From Cognataquiflexum nitidum (GTDB taxonomy: Bacteria > Bacteroidota > Bacteroidia > Cytophagales > Cyclobacteriaceae): a stretch of DNA of 64,000 nucleotides. Below the pieces are notes generated by a model. The model ran no database searches and was not told where the DNA came from. It worked only from the letters and a program-made list of their open reading frames with translations. Below are positions 8,076 to 17,293 of this stretch, one piece after another. Numbering within the stretch: position 1 is the first letter of the stretch; each line of letters begins with the position of its first letter. The position numbers and the translations under genes were made by a program. The stretch is taken from positions 39,420-103,419 of the forward strand of contig NZ_JAKZAM010000018.1 of the NCBI RefSeq assembly GCF_022538055.1. The letters run 5' to 3'.

Positions 8076-8951
8076 ATGAAACAGGCACTTCAAAAATCAA
8101 GGATTCCTGAGGACAAAGCTTTCGTCGCCAAAGCGCTTGTTGCACCCAATTTTGACAAACATTGGCACTTTCACAATGAGTACCAGCTTTTCCTTGTTTT
8201 GGAGGGAAAAGGGACAAGGTTTATCGGCGATCAAATGAAGCCTTTCCGTGAATTTGACATGGTTTTTACCGGTCCAAATCTCCCGCATTTATGGCGGAAC
8301 GATCCGCAGTACTTTGAAAAAGAAAGTGGTCTTATGACCAAAGGGATTGTGGTGTACTTTGGCAAGGACTTTTTGGGGAATGCCATTCATGACAAGGAGG
8401 AGTTTGAAGGCATCAAGACCCTGCTCCAAAAATCAGAAAGGGGATTGGAAATAAGCGGAAAGACCAATGAATTACTCCGCCCTCAATTTGAGAAATTGAC
8501 GGAATCAAAAGGAATTGACAGCATCCTGAAATTGCTGGAAATCCTGAGGGTCCTGTCCGAATCCTCCGATTGCCATCCGATCACTCAGGCCGGCTACATC
8601 AATACCAACAAAGAATCGGAAAAGGACCGAATGAGCAAGGTATATGAGTATGTGATGGAAAATTTCCGCCAAAAAATCCTGCTTGAGGAGGTTGCCTCCA
8701 TGGCCAATATGACTGAAAGTGCCTTTAGCAGGTACTTTTCTTCGAGGATGAACAAATCATTTTCTGAGTTTCTCACCGATGTCAGGATCGGGCATGCCTG
8801 CAAACTGCTCCATGAGATGGACGCCAATATCAGTGAAATCTGTTATGAGAGCGGTTTCAATACCCTTTCCAATTTCAACAGGCAGTTCAAAGAAAGGATC
8901 GGTGTGACTCCTTTGGTTTACAAAAAGGATTTCTTGAAAACACTTGGGTAG
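8076..8951 (+). CDS. AraC family transcriptional regulator with cupin sensor domain
   Basis: The 291-aa protein has an N-terminal cupin-like ligand-binding domain (HWHFHNEYQLFLVLEGKGTR, DMVFTGPNLPHLW) and a C-terminal AraC double helix-turn-helix (about residues 190-288: VASMANMTESAFSRYF, ISEICYESGFNTLSNFNRQF, GVTP). It is transcribed divergently from the ThuA/PVC-epimerase-oxidoreductase operon across a 151-bp AT-rich gap. The simplest reading is that it is the operon's sugar-responsive activator. The ligand is unknown. The length and both helix-turn-helix motifs look intact. Confidence 0.9.
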   Translation: MKQALQKSRIPEDKAFVAKALVAPNFDKHWHFHNEYQLFLVLEGKGTRFIGDQMKPFREFDMVFTGPNLPHLWRNDPQYFEKESGLMTKGIVVYFGKDFLGNAIHDKEEFEGIKTLLQKSERGLEISGKTNELLRPQFEKLTESKGIDSILKLLEILRVLSESSDCHPITQAGYINTNKESEKDRMSKVYEYVMENFRQKILLEEVASMANMTESAFSRYFSSRMNKSFSEFLTDVRIGHACKLLHEMDANISEICYESGFNTLSNFNRQFKERIGVTPLVYKKDFLKTLG

Positions 8952-8955
8952 AAGA

Positions 8956-9006
8956 AACCCTCCAAGGGTTCTGAACCCTTGGAAAGTTTTCAACGCTTGG
9001 AGGGTT
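8956..9006. terminator. nested palindrome between convergent genes, probable bidirectional terminator
   Basis: There is a perfect outer inverted repeat, AACCCTCCAAG at 8956-8966 and CTTGGAGGGTT at 8996-9006. Inside it is a second palindrome, CCAAGGGTT-ctg-AACCCTTGG. It lies between the stop codons of the convergent AraC gene (8951) and M14 peptidase gene (9020). The same words in two orientations suggest a mobile palindromic element co-opted as a terminator. Confidence 0.65.
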
Positions 9007-9019
9007 GGATATTTATAGA

Positions 9020-11608
9020 TCAATCCGCAGTCCCGCCTTCGATCACCTGCCCAAAGAATATGGCATTGAGGAAAAGCTTGTTGGTTCCGTACCATATCGC
9101 CCTGAAGTTGGGATTGTCCACCATGCCGATGACACGTCCCCTGCCGAGGCGCTTGATCTGAATGGCGCTGCTGTTTCTTACCAATTCGAGGTTTTCGGGA
9201 TGGACATAGCCACTTGCCAAAGGCTTGTCGGTATAGACCATGGGATTGGAGTAAGGATTTTTTCCCGGTTCGAGCACCTGGTTGCTGTTTCGGAAAGTGA
9301 AAAGTTCAGCCTTGCCATATCCGTAACCAATTGGATGGGTCACATCTAGCTTTGCATGGAAAATCGTCCCGCTTGTCATCCTGGCGCCGGTATTTTTGGT
9401 ATAGTCGGCATAGGGTAGGTCAGGCTTTTTCTCCTCTTCCTTCGGGTCTTTTTTGAAAGTAAAAGAAACCAGCTCATTGCTGTTGAGCCAAGTCATGGCT
9501 GATCCCCGGGCGATCAAAGTATTTCCGGCACTTGCCCATGATTTGATTTCTTCGGCTTCGGATTTTCCCCAACTTGAATAATTGCCATTAGGCATGATAA
9601 TGACATTGTACCTGTTGAGGTCTGTATTCCGAAGTCTTTCTACAGGCAGAAGGGTTATCGGCATGTCAAATCTTTGGTCCATCAAATGCCACATTTCACC
9701 GGCTTCTCCGCTTGCAACACCTGTACCGACCAAGATGGCGACTTCAGGCTTCTTCAGTACATCTATGCTTGGTGAACCGATATTGATACCTGCGGTATAT
9801 CCGGTGCTGATGCCGTAGACGGTGATTCCCGTTTCGGCAGCGAGGGAAGCTAAGGAAGCAAGGAGTTTGGGCGAAGAATCTTCGTTTGCATCCCTTTGGG
9901 AACTGACTAGAATACTTCCTCTTTTCAGTAACTTTCCGTCAGCAAGGGTGATCGGTTCATGGGTCAGGCGAACCAAAAATCCTTCATCCATCAACTTGTA
10001 AGCAGCCTTTGGCGCATAATAATCTGCCCATTCAAAGGCGTAGGCATAGGCGTTTTTTTCACCGATCAGGGTTCCGACTTTTTTGCCAAAACCCTCTTCG
10101 AGAAGTGTGACGTCAGCAAGATTCATGATTTTGCTACTCAGCGCGGTGTAGTCAAGGTTAAAGGACATCGGTAATGTCCAGGCGGAGACATCGTAGAAAA
10201 GGCTGTCCTGAAATGTATTTCGGGTTTCGAAGATCGCTTTGATTAGCTTGTATTGTGGCTGATTGAGTGGGACGATGTACGCTTTTTCTTTCTCAAAAGG
10301 GACACCGTTGACAGTGATGTTTTGGTTGAGGGAGTAGACATCGATCTGATGCTGTTGGATCATTTCAGCCAAATGGAAACCTCGCGCGGCATCTGCGGTA
10401 TCACCAAAGATATACGCCTTGTTGGTGTCCACGGCAGATTCTTTCAAGGATTCAGCATAGAAATCCTGCATGAACTTGTTGATTTCTCCCCGCATGTTTT
10501 TGGCTGCCTCAAAGGAACTCACGCTTGTGCGGAACTGATTTCTGATTGTAAAGGAAAAAGGCAGCGGACCGTAGATACTTTCCTGCAAGTGACCTCTTGA
10601 AGAAGCCTGTTCAAACAAGATCCCGATAGAACCCTGGATATCCGGATAAGTGGAGCCATAGCCAAAATAATACTCATCAAAACTTTCCCTCGAATGGTAA
10701 AGCGAACCCATCTCATCCATGGCCTTGGCATGGTATTGGGCAATTTTTTCAGTCAGTTCTATATTTTTCTTTGGAGTCAGCGGGTGGTCTCGGCTTGGGA
10801 TTCCCGGTTGAAAAAAGAAAGTATTGTTGGTGCCCATTTCATGGTAATCCAAGTAAATATTGGGAAGCCATTCCTGAAATTTAGCGACCCTGTTTTGTGA
10901 TTCGGGATGCTGCACGAGCAACCAATCCCTGTTGAGGTCAAACCAATAATGGTTTCCCCTTCCTCCCGGCCAAGCTTCGCTGTGTTCACGGTTGGCAGGA
11001 TCGCCGTTGAGGTTGTAAGACCTGTGGGTATTGACCCAAGAGGAATATCGGTTGCTTCCGTCAGGATTCAGTGCGGGATCTATTAAGACAATGATATTTT
11101 TCAGATCTGCCTCGATTTCATTAGCGGCTGCAAAATGGTAGGCCGCCAAAATCGAGGAATTTATTGCGCTTGCTTCATTGCCATGGACAGAATATCCTGC
11201 AGCCATGACCAAGGGCATTTTGTCAAAATCAATCTTGGCATTGGGGTCGCGGAGTTGCTGTCTGTCTGTTTTGATTTTATCAATGTTGGCGAGGTTTTCG
11301 GGAGAGGTGATCGTCAGCATGATTTGGGGTCGCTTTTCATACGTGTAGCCGATGGTTTCAAACTTTACCCGGGGAGAGCTCTCTGCAAGTTTTTCAAAAT
11401 ACCGGATGACCTGATCGTACCCTGCATTCCATTCGCCGACTTCAAACCCCAAAATGTCTTTTGGCTTTGGAATTTTTTCATTGTAAGTAAATCCGGAAGG
11501 GAGGTAATATTGAAGGGAGATGTCTGCGGTTCCGGCAGGACTTTTTTGTCCAAAAACAGAGAGGGTGGACAAAAGGAAAAACAGGAAAAGGCTTTGTATT
11601 TTTTTCAT
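9020..11608 (-). CDS. secreted M14-family zinc carboxypeptidase-like protein
   Basis: The 862-aa protein has a Sec signal peptide (MKKIQSLFLFFLLSTLSVFG) and is expected to be exported. Residues ~50-380 form the M14 peptidase domain: zinc ligands His142 and Glu145 in HGNE, the third zinc His256 in LDYHEMG, and the catalytic Glu in GILFEQASSRG. The remaining ~450 residues include a glutamine-amidotransferase/ThuA-like fold region (VAILVGTGVASGE, NVIIMPNGNYSS), the usual architecture of large Bacteroidota M14 proteins. All catalytic residues are visible, so it should be active in peptide processing or nutrition. It is monocistronic: it converges with the AraC gene and a repeat array lies upstream. 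Confidence 0.88.
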   Translation of the reverse strand: MKKIQSLFLFFLLSTLSVFGQKSPAGTADISLQYYLPSGFTYNEKIPKPKDILGFEVGEWNAGYDQVIRYFEKLAESSPRVKFETIGYTYEKRPQIMLTITSPENLANIDKIKTDRQQLRDPNAKIDFDKMPLVMAAGYSVHGNEASAINSSILAAYHFAAANEIEADLKNIIVLIDPALNPDGSNRYSSWVNTHRSYNLNGDPANREHSEAWPGGRGNHYWFDLNRDWLLVQHPESQNRVAKFQEWLPNIYLDYHEMGTNNTFFFQPGIPSRDHPLTPKKNIELTEKIAQYHAKAMDEMGSLYHSRESFDEYYFGYGSTYPDIQGSIGILFEQASSRGHLQESIYGPLPFSFTIRNQFRTSVSSFEAAKNMRGEINKFMQDFYAESLKESAVDTNKAYIFGDTADAARGFHLAEMIQQHQIDVYSLNQNITVNGVPFEKEKAYIVPLNQPQYKLIKAIFETRNTFQDSLFYDVSAWTLPMSFNLDYTALSSKIMNLADVTLLEEGFGKKVGTLIGEKNAYAYAFEWADYYAPKAAYKLMDEGFLVRLTHEPITLADGKLLKRGSILVSSQRDANEDSSPKLLASLASLAAETGITVYGISTGYTAGINIGSPSIDVLKKPEVAILVGTGVASGEAGEMWHLMDQRFDMPITLLPVERLRNTDLNRYNVIIMPNGNYSSWGKSEAEEIKSWASAGNTLIARGSAMTWLNSNELVSFTFKKDPKEEEKKPDLPYADYTKNTGARMTSGTIFHAKLDVTHPIGYGYGKAELFTFRNSNQVLEPGKNPYSNPMVYTDKPLASGYVHPENLELVRNSSAIQIKRLGRGRVIGMVDNPNFRAIWYGTNKLFLNAIFFGQVIEGGTAD

Positions 11609-11782
11609 TGGAAGGTGGTTTTGAAGGCGGAAATGAAAATAAGGAAGAAATTTTATTTTTTGCCAATTCGTTCACAAAATGCAACGCTTCCTTATTTGTT
11701 CAAATACCCCTCGTGTAAAAGCTTGGTTTGATTATACACAGGGATTTTTTAATTCACGCAGAGACGCAGAGGAAAAAAAGAA

Positions 11783-12650
11783 GGGAATTAAAAATGCTGA
11801 ATGAATAATGGTTTGGGAGGTACTATTATCGACGGGGGATATGATCCTGAAGGGATCACATAATCATAACCCCGAGTAAGGAACGCAACTCGGGGATAAA
11901 GACAAAAAATACGATTCCGGTTTTTGGCCGAACCAAGGAGAAGAGAGTTTTTAGAGTTTCCGCCAAAAACAGGGAAGCTCAAAATCATTTGCCTCCCATT
12001 GCAAAACCTTCCATTCTTTTGCGGTAAAAAATATACCTCACGCAAGTACACAAAGGGAAAGGGAAAAAAGTATGGGAATTAAAATTGCTGAATGAATAAT
12101 GGTTTCGGAGTCACTATCATCGGCGGGGGATATGATCCTGAAGGGATCACATAATCATAACCCCGAGTAAGGAACGCAACTCGGGGATAAAGACAAAAAA
12201 TACGATTCCGGTTTTTGGCCGAACCAAGGAGAAGAGAGTTTTTAGAGTTTCCGCCAAAAACAGGGAAGCTCAAAATCATTTGCCTCCCATTGCAAAACCA
12301 TCCATTCTTTTGCGGTAAAAAATATACCTCACGCAAGTACACAAAGGGAAAGGGAAAAAAGCATGGGAATTAAAATTGCTGAATGAATAATGGTTTGGGA
12401 GGCACTATCATCTGCGGGGGATATGATCCTGAAGGGATCACATAATCATAACCCCGAGTAAGGAAAGCAACTCGGGGATAAAGACAAAAAATACGATTCC
12501 GGTTTTTGGCCGAACCAAGGAGAAGAGAGTTTTTAGAGTTTCGGCCAAAAACAGGGAAGTTCAAAATCATTTGCCTCCCATTGCAAAACCATCCATTCTT
12601 TTGCGGTAAAAAATATACCTCACGCAAGTACGCAGAAGAAAAAAAGAAAA
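11783..12650. repeat. three tandem 291-bp hairpin-rich repeats
   Basis: Units begin at 11783, 12074 and 12365 with GGGAATTAAAA and repeat with an exact 291-bp period. They are over 95 per cent identical by eye, and the third is truncated at its right end. Each unit contains three hairpins: GATCC-tgaag-GGATC (11843-11857 in unit 1), CCCCGAGT-loop-ACTCGGGG (11870-11895), and a longer imperfect pair built on GTTTTTGGC/GCCAAAAAC (about 11916-11972). The unit ends with a CTCACGCAAGTAC word. An 85-87 codon frame exists on the minus strand of each unit, but it simply translates the hairpins. The array looks like a MITE/REP-type element or a structured RNA, not a gene family. Confidence 0.85.
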
Positions 12651-13062
12651 AAGAACATGATGCATCCTAGGTAAAAGATTAAACCACAAAGGAACAAAAG
12701 GGAACAAAGAGAATAAGAATACAAAATTTCCAAAAAATGGTAATTGATTAATAAGCAAATCTCAAGAAAAAAAGAATCAACCACAAAGGAACAAAGGATA
12801 CAAAGATCGGGCTTTTGTTTTTTTGTGGTTCAATAAATATGATCTATTTATTTTATTGAAATAGAGGTTAAATTTTTAAAGAAATTTTCCAAAAATGGAT
12901 TTGTCAATGTCCTAAAAAAAACTGCCCTTCGGAATTACCTAAGGGCAGTTTCATGGTTTAAATCAATTTTTTTACCAAAATCTAAAGAGGTAATCTGAAC
13001 TCACCTTTCACCTCATACCTGTCAACTTTTTTTTACCCTTCCACCCCTAACCATTAACCCAT
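12651..13062. other. gene-free gap with repeat words and glmS terminator
   Basis: After the 291-bp array there are two copies of a direct word ACCACAAAGGAACAAAGG (near 12684 and 12780), separated by AT-rich sequence. They resemble the CCACAGAG/CCACATAG words elsewhere in the window. I see no gene. The right part carries the glmS terminator. Confidence 0.5.
12915..12953 (-). terminator. rho-independent terminator downstream of glmS
   Basis: A strong hairpin AACTGCCCTT-loop-AAGGGCAGTT is followed on the minus strand by eight T residues. It lies ~110 bp beyond the glmS stop and is the only terminator-like structure there. Confidence 0.8.
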
Positions 13063-14904
13063 TTACTCCACCGTCACCGACTTTGCCAAATTCCTCGGCT
13101 GATCGACATTACAGCCTCTCATGACTGCGATGTGGTAGGAAAGTTGCTGCAAAGGAACTACTGCAATCAAAGGAACAAAGGCTTCTTCTGTCTCAGGGAT
13201 TTCAATCACGTGGTCAGCGAGACCCCTTACTGTCGTATCGCCTTCGGTTACTACTGCGATGATTTTGCCTTTTCGGGCTTTTACTTCCTGGATGTTGCTA
13301 ACTACTTTTTCGTAAGAGCTATCTTTGGTCGCAATGAATACTACCGGCATTTCTGCATCTATCAAGGCAATAGGGCCATGTTTCATCTCCGCCGCAGGAT
13401 AACCTTCAGCATGGATGTAAGAAATTTCTTTTAGTTTTAAAGCACCTTCCAAAGCTACCGGGAAGTTATACCCTCTTCCCAAATACAGGAAGTTGCGGGA
13501 ATCTTTGTACTCGGCTGCAATGACTTTGATCTTTGCATCAAGTTTCAGTGCTTTTTCGACTTTGGATGGAATGGTTGCCAATTCATTTAACAAATGCATG
13601 TACCTCGTTTCGGACAAAGTGCCTCTTTGGTATCCCAATTTCAAGGCCATCATGGTCAATACCGATATCTGTGCAGTAAATGCCTTGGTGGAGGCTACTC
13701 CGATTTCAGGACCCGCGTGGGTGTACGAACCCGCGTGGGTTGCTCTCGGGATCGAAGATCCTACGACATTACATACTCCGAAGATGGTCGCTCCTTTGGA
13801 TTTGGCCAACTCGATGGCAGCCAAAGTATCAGCCGTCTCCCCTGATTGGGAAATGGCAATGACAAAATCTTTTTCTGAAATAACAGGATTTCTATACCTG
13901 AATTCAGAAGCGTATTCCACTTCCACAGGGATTCTTGCAAATTCCTCAAAGAGATATTCGGCTACCAAACCCGCATGCCATGAAGTTCCGCAGGCAGTAA
14001 TGATGATCCTATCGGCATTTTGGAACTTATTCATGTAATCCCTCAGGCCACCAAGTACCAACCTGCCGTTTTTGGCATCCAACCTTCCCCGCATACAATC
14101 GGCAATAGACCTTGGTTGCTCGTTGATTTCTTTCAACATGAAATGCTCATATCCGCCTTTTTCGATGGCTTCGAGTTCCATTTCCAATTGATTGATATAC
14201 GGATTGGTTTCGACGTTCTCAATGGTCTTGATCTGAAGTTTGTTGTCACGGATGACTGCAATTTCATAATCATCCAAATAGACCACCTGATTGGTGTATT
14301 CTATGATGGGAGTGGCATCTGAAGCCAAAAAATACTCGTTCTCGCCAACGCCGATCACAAGCGGGGAACCCTTTCTTGCTGCAATCAGCGTGTCAGGTTC
14401 TTCAATGTTCATGATCACGATGGCGTAAGCACCGACTACTTTGTGCAACGCCAATCTCACAGCCTCTTCAAGGCTGCAAGAATTATTAAAATAGATATCC
14501 TCAATGAATTTGATAAATACCTCAGAATCAGTTTCACTTTGGAATTTGTACCCCTTGTTAATCAGGTCTGTTTTCAAGACATCATAATTTTCAATGATGC
14601 CATTATGGATCATTGCAAATTTTTCATTGGATGAATAATGGGGATGGGCATTGACATCATTGGGTTCACCGTGGGTGGCCCAACGTGTATGTCCTATACC
14701 GATTTTTGAATTCAGGTTTTGGAAAGAACCAAGATGGTTTTCCAATTCTGATACCTTGCCCTTTTTTTTGTAAATACTCAGGCCGTCTTTGTTGAGAAGG
14801 GCTACCCCTGCGCTGTCATAGCCGCGGTATTCCAGTCTTTTAAGTCCTTTGATGATGATTGGCAGGGCTTCTTGTTGCCCCACATAAGCTACGATTCCAC
14901 ACAT
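13063..14904 (-). CDS. glmS: glutamine-fructose-6-phosphate aminotransferase (isomerising)
   Basis: The 613-aa enzyme makes glucosamine-6-phosphate from fructose-6-phosphate and glutamine, the first step to UDP-GlcNAc for peptidoglycan and lipid A. The N-terminus is MCGIVAYVGQQ, where Cys2 is the glutaminase nucleophile after Met removal. It is followed by HTRWATHGEPND and HNGIIENY of the class II amidotransferase domain (1-~230). Two SIS sugar-isomerase domains follow (about 285-425 and 455-600: TACGTSWHAGL, SQSGETADT, LGRGYNFPVALEGALKLKE). The C-terminus NLAKSVTVE is family-typical. A possible -7 box (TACATTTG) lies on the minus strand at 14924-14931. Length and motifs indicate a complete gene. 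Confidence 0.97.
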   Translation of the reverse strand: MCGIVAYVGQQEALPIIIKGLKRLEYRGYDSAGVALLNKDGLSIYKKKGKVSELENHLGSFQNLNSKIGIGHTRWATHGEPNDVNAHPHYSSNEKFAMIHNGIIENYDVLKTDLINKGYKFQSETDSEVFIKFIEDIYFNNSCSLEEAVRLALHKVVGAYAIVIMNIEEPDTLIAARKGSPLVIGVGENEYFLASDATPIIEYTNQVVYLDDYEIAVIRDNKLQIKTIENVETNPYINQLEMELEAIEKGGYEHFMLKEINEQPRSIADCMRGRLDAKNGRLVLGGLRDYMNKFQNADRIIITACGTSWHAGLVAEYLFEEFARIPVEVEYASEFRYRNPVISEKDFVIAISQSGETADTLAAIELAKSKGATIFGVCNVVGSSIPRATHAGSYTHAGPEIGVASTKAFTAQISVLTMMALKLGYQRGTLSETRYMHLLNELATIPSKVEKALKLDAKIKVIAAEYKDSRNFLYLGRGYNFPVALEGALKLKEISYIHAEGYPAAEMKHGPIALIDAEMPVVFIATKDSSYEKVVSNIQEVKARKGKIIAVVTEGDTTVRGLADHVIEIPETEEAFVPLIAVVPLQQLSYHIAVMRGCNVDQPRNLAKSVTVE

Positions 14905-15025
14905 AGATAAAAATTTAACATTCCAAATGTATACTTTTTAGAATTATCGTAAAAATTAAAGCTAAAAAAATACACTTTTACAAAATAAAGCAACTTTTAT
15001 CTACACTTCTTTAAAATAGGTTACT

Positions 15026-16375
15026 CTACAGAGATCTGCTTCTTGAATAAAAGATTTTCAGTTTGATAGTGTTTTGGTCAATAACATAATCTCTCAATGA
15101 TTGAATAATACTTCTGTCCTGAGTTGAGACACCGGGGTATAAAAGGAAGTCTCTTCTAACCATTTTCTTTCTATAAACTGCATTCATGTGCGAAGTAATA
15201 AACTGCTTGTAATTCTTTTCGTCCTTGACGAAAGTCAATAAAGCAGGCAGGTCAGTTTGAGAAAAACTAGGTTCTGAAGTAATAGGGTCTACTTGAAGCC
15301 TTCCATCGGGTTGAACCGCCATCGGAAGTCCATCAGTCCTAAATAGAACCTCATTGGTTTCATTCGTGAAAAACATCATGTGAAATTGTGGGGGTAGCCT
15401 ATTAGGAGAATAGTTGACCAAGGGGCCCATTTCTAATGTCACTTGGTTGAAATTTGCATTGACCAATGTATCCAAAAATTCATCTAATGGACTCATGTCT
15501 AATTTCACATACATTCCAAATGTCGATTTGCCACCTGCAAATTGGCCTAAATCATATGAGGTTGTGGGTTTTGTAACAACCTCAGTCGGTGTGCCTGTAG
15601 GATCGTTGATGACTTGGCTGAAATGTCTGGCTAAGTTAAAATTGATCCCAGTCGCGATAGGATATGCTCGAGATATAGTATCTCCTTCGTTTTTGAAATA
15701 AAAAATGAATCCCGTGTTATTCCCTATCACAGTACTAAAACCTACATTTTCACCTTCTTCGGCTTTGAAAGCAAGGCCGGGCAAAAACTCACGGAATGAA
15801 AAGATATCCTGAAAATACCTGCCGTTTTTCAACTCTGCAAAGATTTCTTGGGTCAGTGCATTATCGATTTTGGTAGATACGATGGTATCCTGTCTATTGG
15901 TAAAATTAAATGATGCACTGAAAGAAGGAGTAGGTTCATAGGCTACGCTACTAAAATTATAATAATCAACATCACGGATTTGCTCTGTGAGTAGGTGGAT
16001 ATTGATGGTTTTCGGATTGATGGTGTCAGCGGTAAGAACTTCCCGCATGCTAATCAGAAACCTGACCGAATCCAGCACTGCGTTTTCTTTGGGCCTGGCT
16101 ATATCTCTGTTGAAGAATAGTCGGGTATATCCTATGCTTTCTGTTTTTCCAAAGAAATCACTTTCTTCATTTCCATAAATTAACACACCGCTGTTGGTGG
16201 TACTCAGGGAATCTTGTAGCACTACAGAAGCAGACAGGGATATTTCTTGGTAGAATACCCCTATCTGATTGTTTTCCGGATCCAGCTCCAAACCTATATT
16301 GGAAGGATCCTCACAGGAAGTTGCAATGGTAAGAACAATGAATAATACAGCGGACAGCTTAGCCGGCCAAGTCAT
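15026..16375 (-). CDS. DUF4270 family lipoprotein
   Basis: I choose the ATG at 16375, giving 449 aa, because it places a lipoprotein signal right at the N-terminus (MTWPAKLSAVLF..., lipobox ATSC, Cys21). Upstream in-frame starts would extend 38 basic residues into the preceding gene. The start overlaps the end of the GT5-like gene by 17 bp, so the two are likely co-transcribed. The protein is the DUF4270 type (CEDPSNIGLELDPE, then beta-rich repeats, ending in an IKLKIFYSRSRSL tail). Its role is unknown. It is conserved in Bacteroidota and expected to be a surface or periplasmic lipoprotein. Its neighbours, a GT5 protein and glmS, suggest envelope metabolism, but that is inference. Confidence 0.85.
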   Translation of the reverse strand: MTWPAKLSAVLFIVLTIATSCEDPSNIGLELDPENNQIGVFYQEISLSASVVLQDSLSTTNSGVLIYGNEESDFFGKTESIGYTRLFFNRDIARPKENAVLDSVRFLISMREVLTADTINPKTINIHLLTEQIRDVDYYNFSSVAYEPTPSFSASFNFTNRQDTIVSTKIDNALTQEIFAELKNGRYFQDIFSFREFLPGLAFKAEEGENVGFSTVIGNNTGFIFYFKNEGDTISRAYPIATGINFNLARHFSQVINDPTGTPTEVVTKPTTSYDLGQFAGGKSTFGMYVKLDMSPLDEFLDTLVNANFNQVTLEMGPLVNYSPNRLPPQFHMMFFTNETNEVLFRTDGLPMAVQPDGRLQVDPITSEPSFSQTDLPALLTFVKDEKNYKQFITSHMNAVYRKKMVRRDFLLYPGVSTQDRSIIQSLRDYVIDQNTIKLKIFYSRSRSL

Positions 16376-17168
16376 TATAGATGTTGTAATAACTTTCAAA
16401 AAGTTTCTCTTCTTCGTTGTTAATCTCACACTGTTTTTCTTTAGAGCACTCCTCGATGAGTTTGCTGAGGTTTTCGGATATGTCTTCACTTTTGATGACT
16501 ACGTCGGCATATTCCATTCCTATTTTTAGGAAGCCTTCGTAATCTTTGGATTTGAGGGGTGCAAGAATGGCGTCATCGATATCCACCATTTTGACTTTCT
16601 CAAACAAATCGTCGCCAAATTTATGGGTAAATCCGGTATTGTAAATAGCAAAAACCGATTTTGTATCCTTAAAGAGAGGCTCGTTTTTGTAGGTAGTTTT
16701 GAGGTACATGGGGATCAGACTCGTCATCCAATCATTGCAATGTACCACATCAGGAGCCCAACCTAATTTTTTCACTGTTTCTATGACGCCTTTGCAAAAG
16801 AAAATTGCCCTTTCGTCATTGTCTTCATAGAATTTTTCATGCTTGTCATGAAACACGCTTTTTCTCTGGAAGTAGTCTTCATTGTCGATGAAATAAACCT
16901 GAAGCTTGGCATTCGGTATGGAGGCAACCTTGATGATCAAAGGTTTCTCTTCTTCCCCTACGGCAATGTTGATCCCTGACAGCCTCACTACTTCATGCAA
17001 TCTGTTCTTCCTTTCATTGATGAGTCCAAATCTCGGCACAAGAATACGGATTTCCATCCCCATTTCCTGCATCGCCTGGGGCAATGCCCTTACGAAATTT
17101 GCCACCTCAGAAGTCTGTAAAAACGGATTGATTTCACTTGCAACGTAGAGAATACGGAGTTTGGACAT
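16359..17168 (-). CDS. short GT5-type glycogen/starch synthase-like protein
   Basis: The 269-aa protein matches only the N-terminal half of a glycogen synthase. It has the GT5 catalytic domain ILYVASEINPFLQTSEVANFV, where the nucleotide-sugar loop KxGGL of true synthases is replaced by QTSEV, and a DVVHCNDWMTSLIP segment. The C-terminal GT-B half with the E-x7-E motif is absent. The frame is intact with no sign of a recent frameshift, and short forms like this are common in Cytophagales, so it is probably not decay. With the ADP-glucose-binding loop altered, true synthase activity is doubtful. A TATCTTTG -7 box lies on the minus strand at 17204-17211. It overlaps the DUF4270 gene downstream and diverges from panC. 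Confidence 0.8.
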   Translation of the reverse strand: MSKLRILYVASEINPFLQTSEVANFVRALPQAMQEMGMEIRILVPRFGLINERKNRLHEVVRLSGINIAVGEEEKPLIIKVASIPNAKLQVYFIDNEDYFQRKSVFHDKHEKFYEDNDERAIFFCKGVIETVKKLGWAPDVVHCNDWMTSLIPMYLKTTYKNEPLFKDTKSVFAIYNTGFTHKFGDDLFEKVKMVDIDDAILAPLKSKDYEGFLKIGMEYADVVIKSEDISENLSKLIEECSKEKQCEINNEEEKLFESYYNIYNDLAG

Positions 17169-17232
17169 ACCTTGTTGTGTTTAGATGAGTGATAATAAAC
17201 GCACAAAGATACAAAAAAAAGCGGTAAATCCA

Positions 17233-17261
17233 TTGTATTTCTAAGGAATAATATAGTTTTG
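17233..17261 (+). promoter_or_regulatory. panC promoter (TTG-N18-TAGTTTTG)
   Basis: The TTG at 17233-17235, an 18-bp spacer and TAGTTTTG at 17254-17261 match the Bacteroidota housekeeping promoter. It lies ~33 bp upstream of the GTG at 17294, which supports that unusual start for panC. Confidence 0.6.
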
Positions 17262-17293
17262 CCTCTATTTTACATTCGCAAAGTACAACAATA

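Noticed and set aside
11788..12627. Three minus-strand 85-87 aa frames in the 291-bp units, near-identical to each other
   Set aside because: They follow the repeat exactly and translate hairpin DNA. No start signal or domain is present. I treat them as by-products of the repeat.
11783..12650. CRISPR array
   Set aside because: Repeats are 291 bp with no spacers of regular length and no cas genes in the window. The 47.5-kb array also has ~185-bp units and is not CRISPR.
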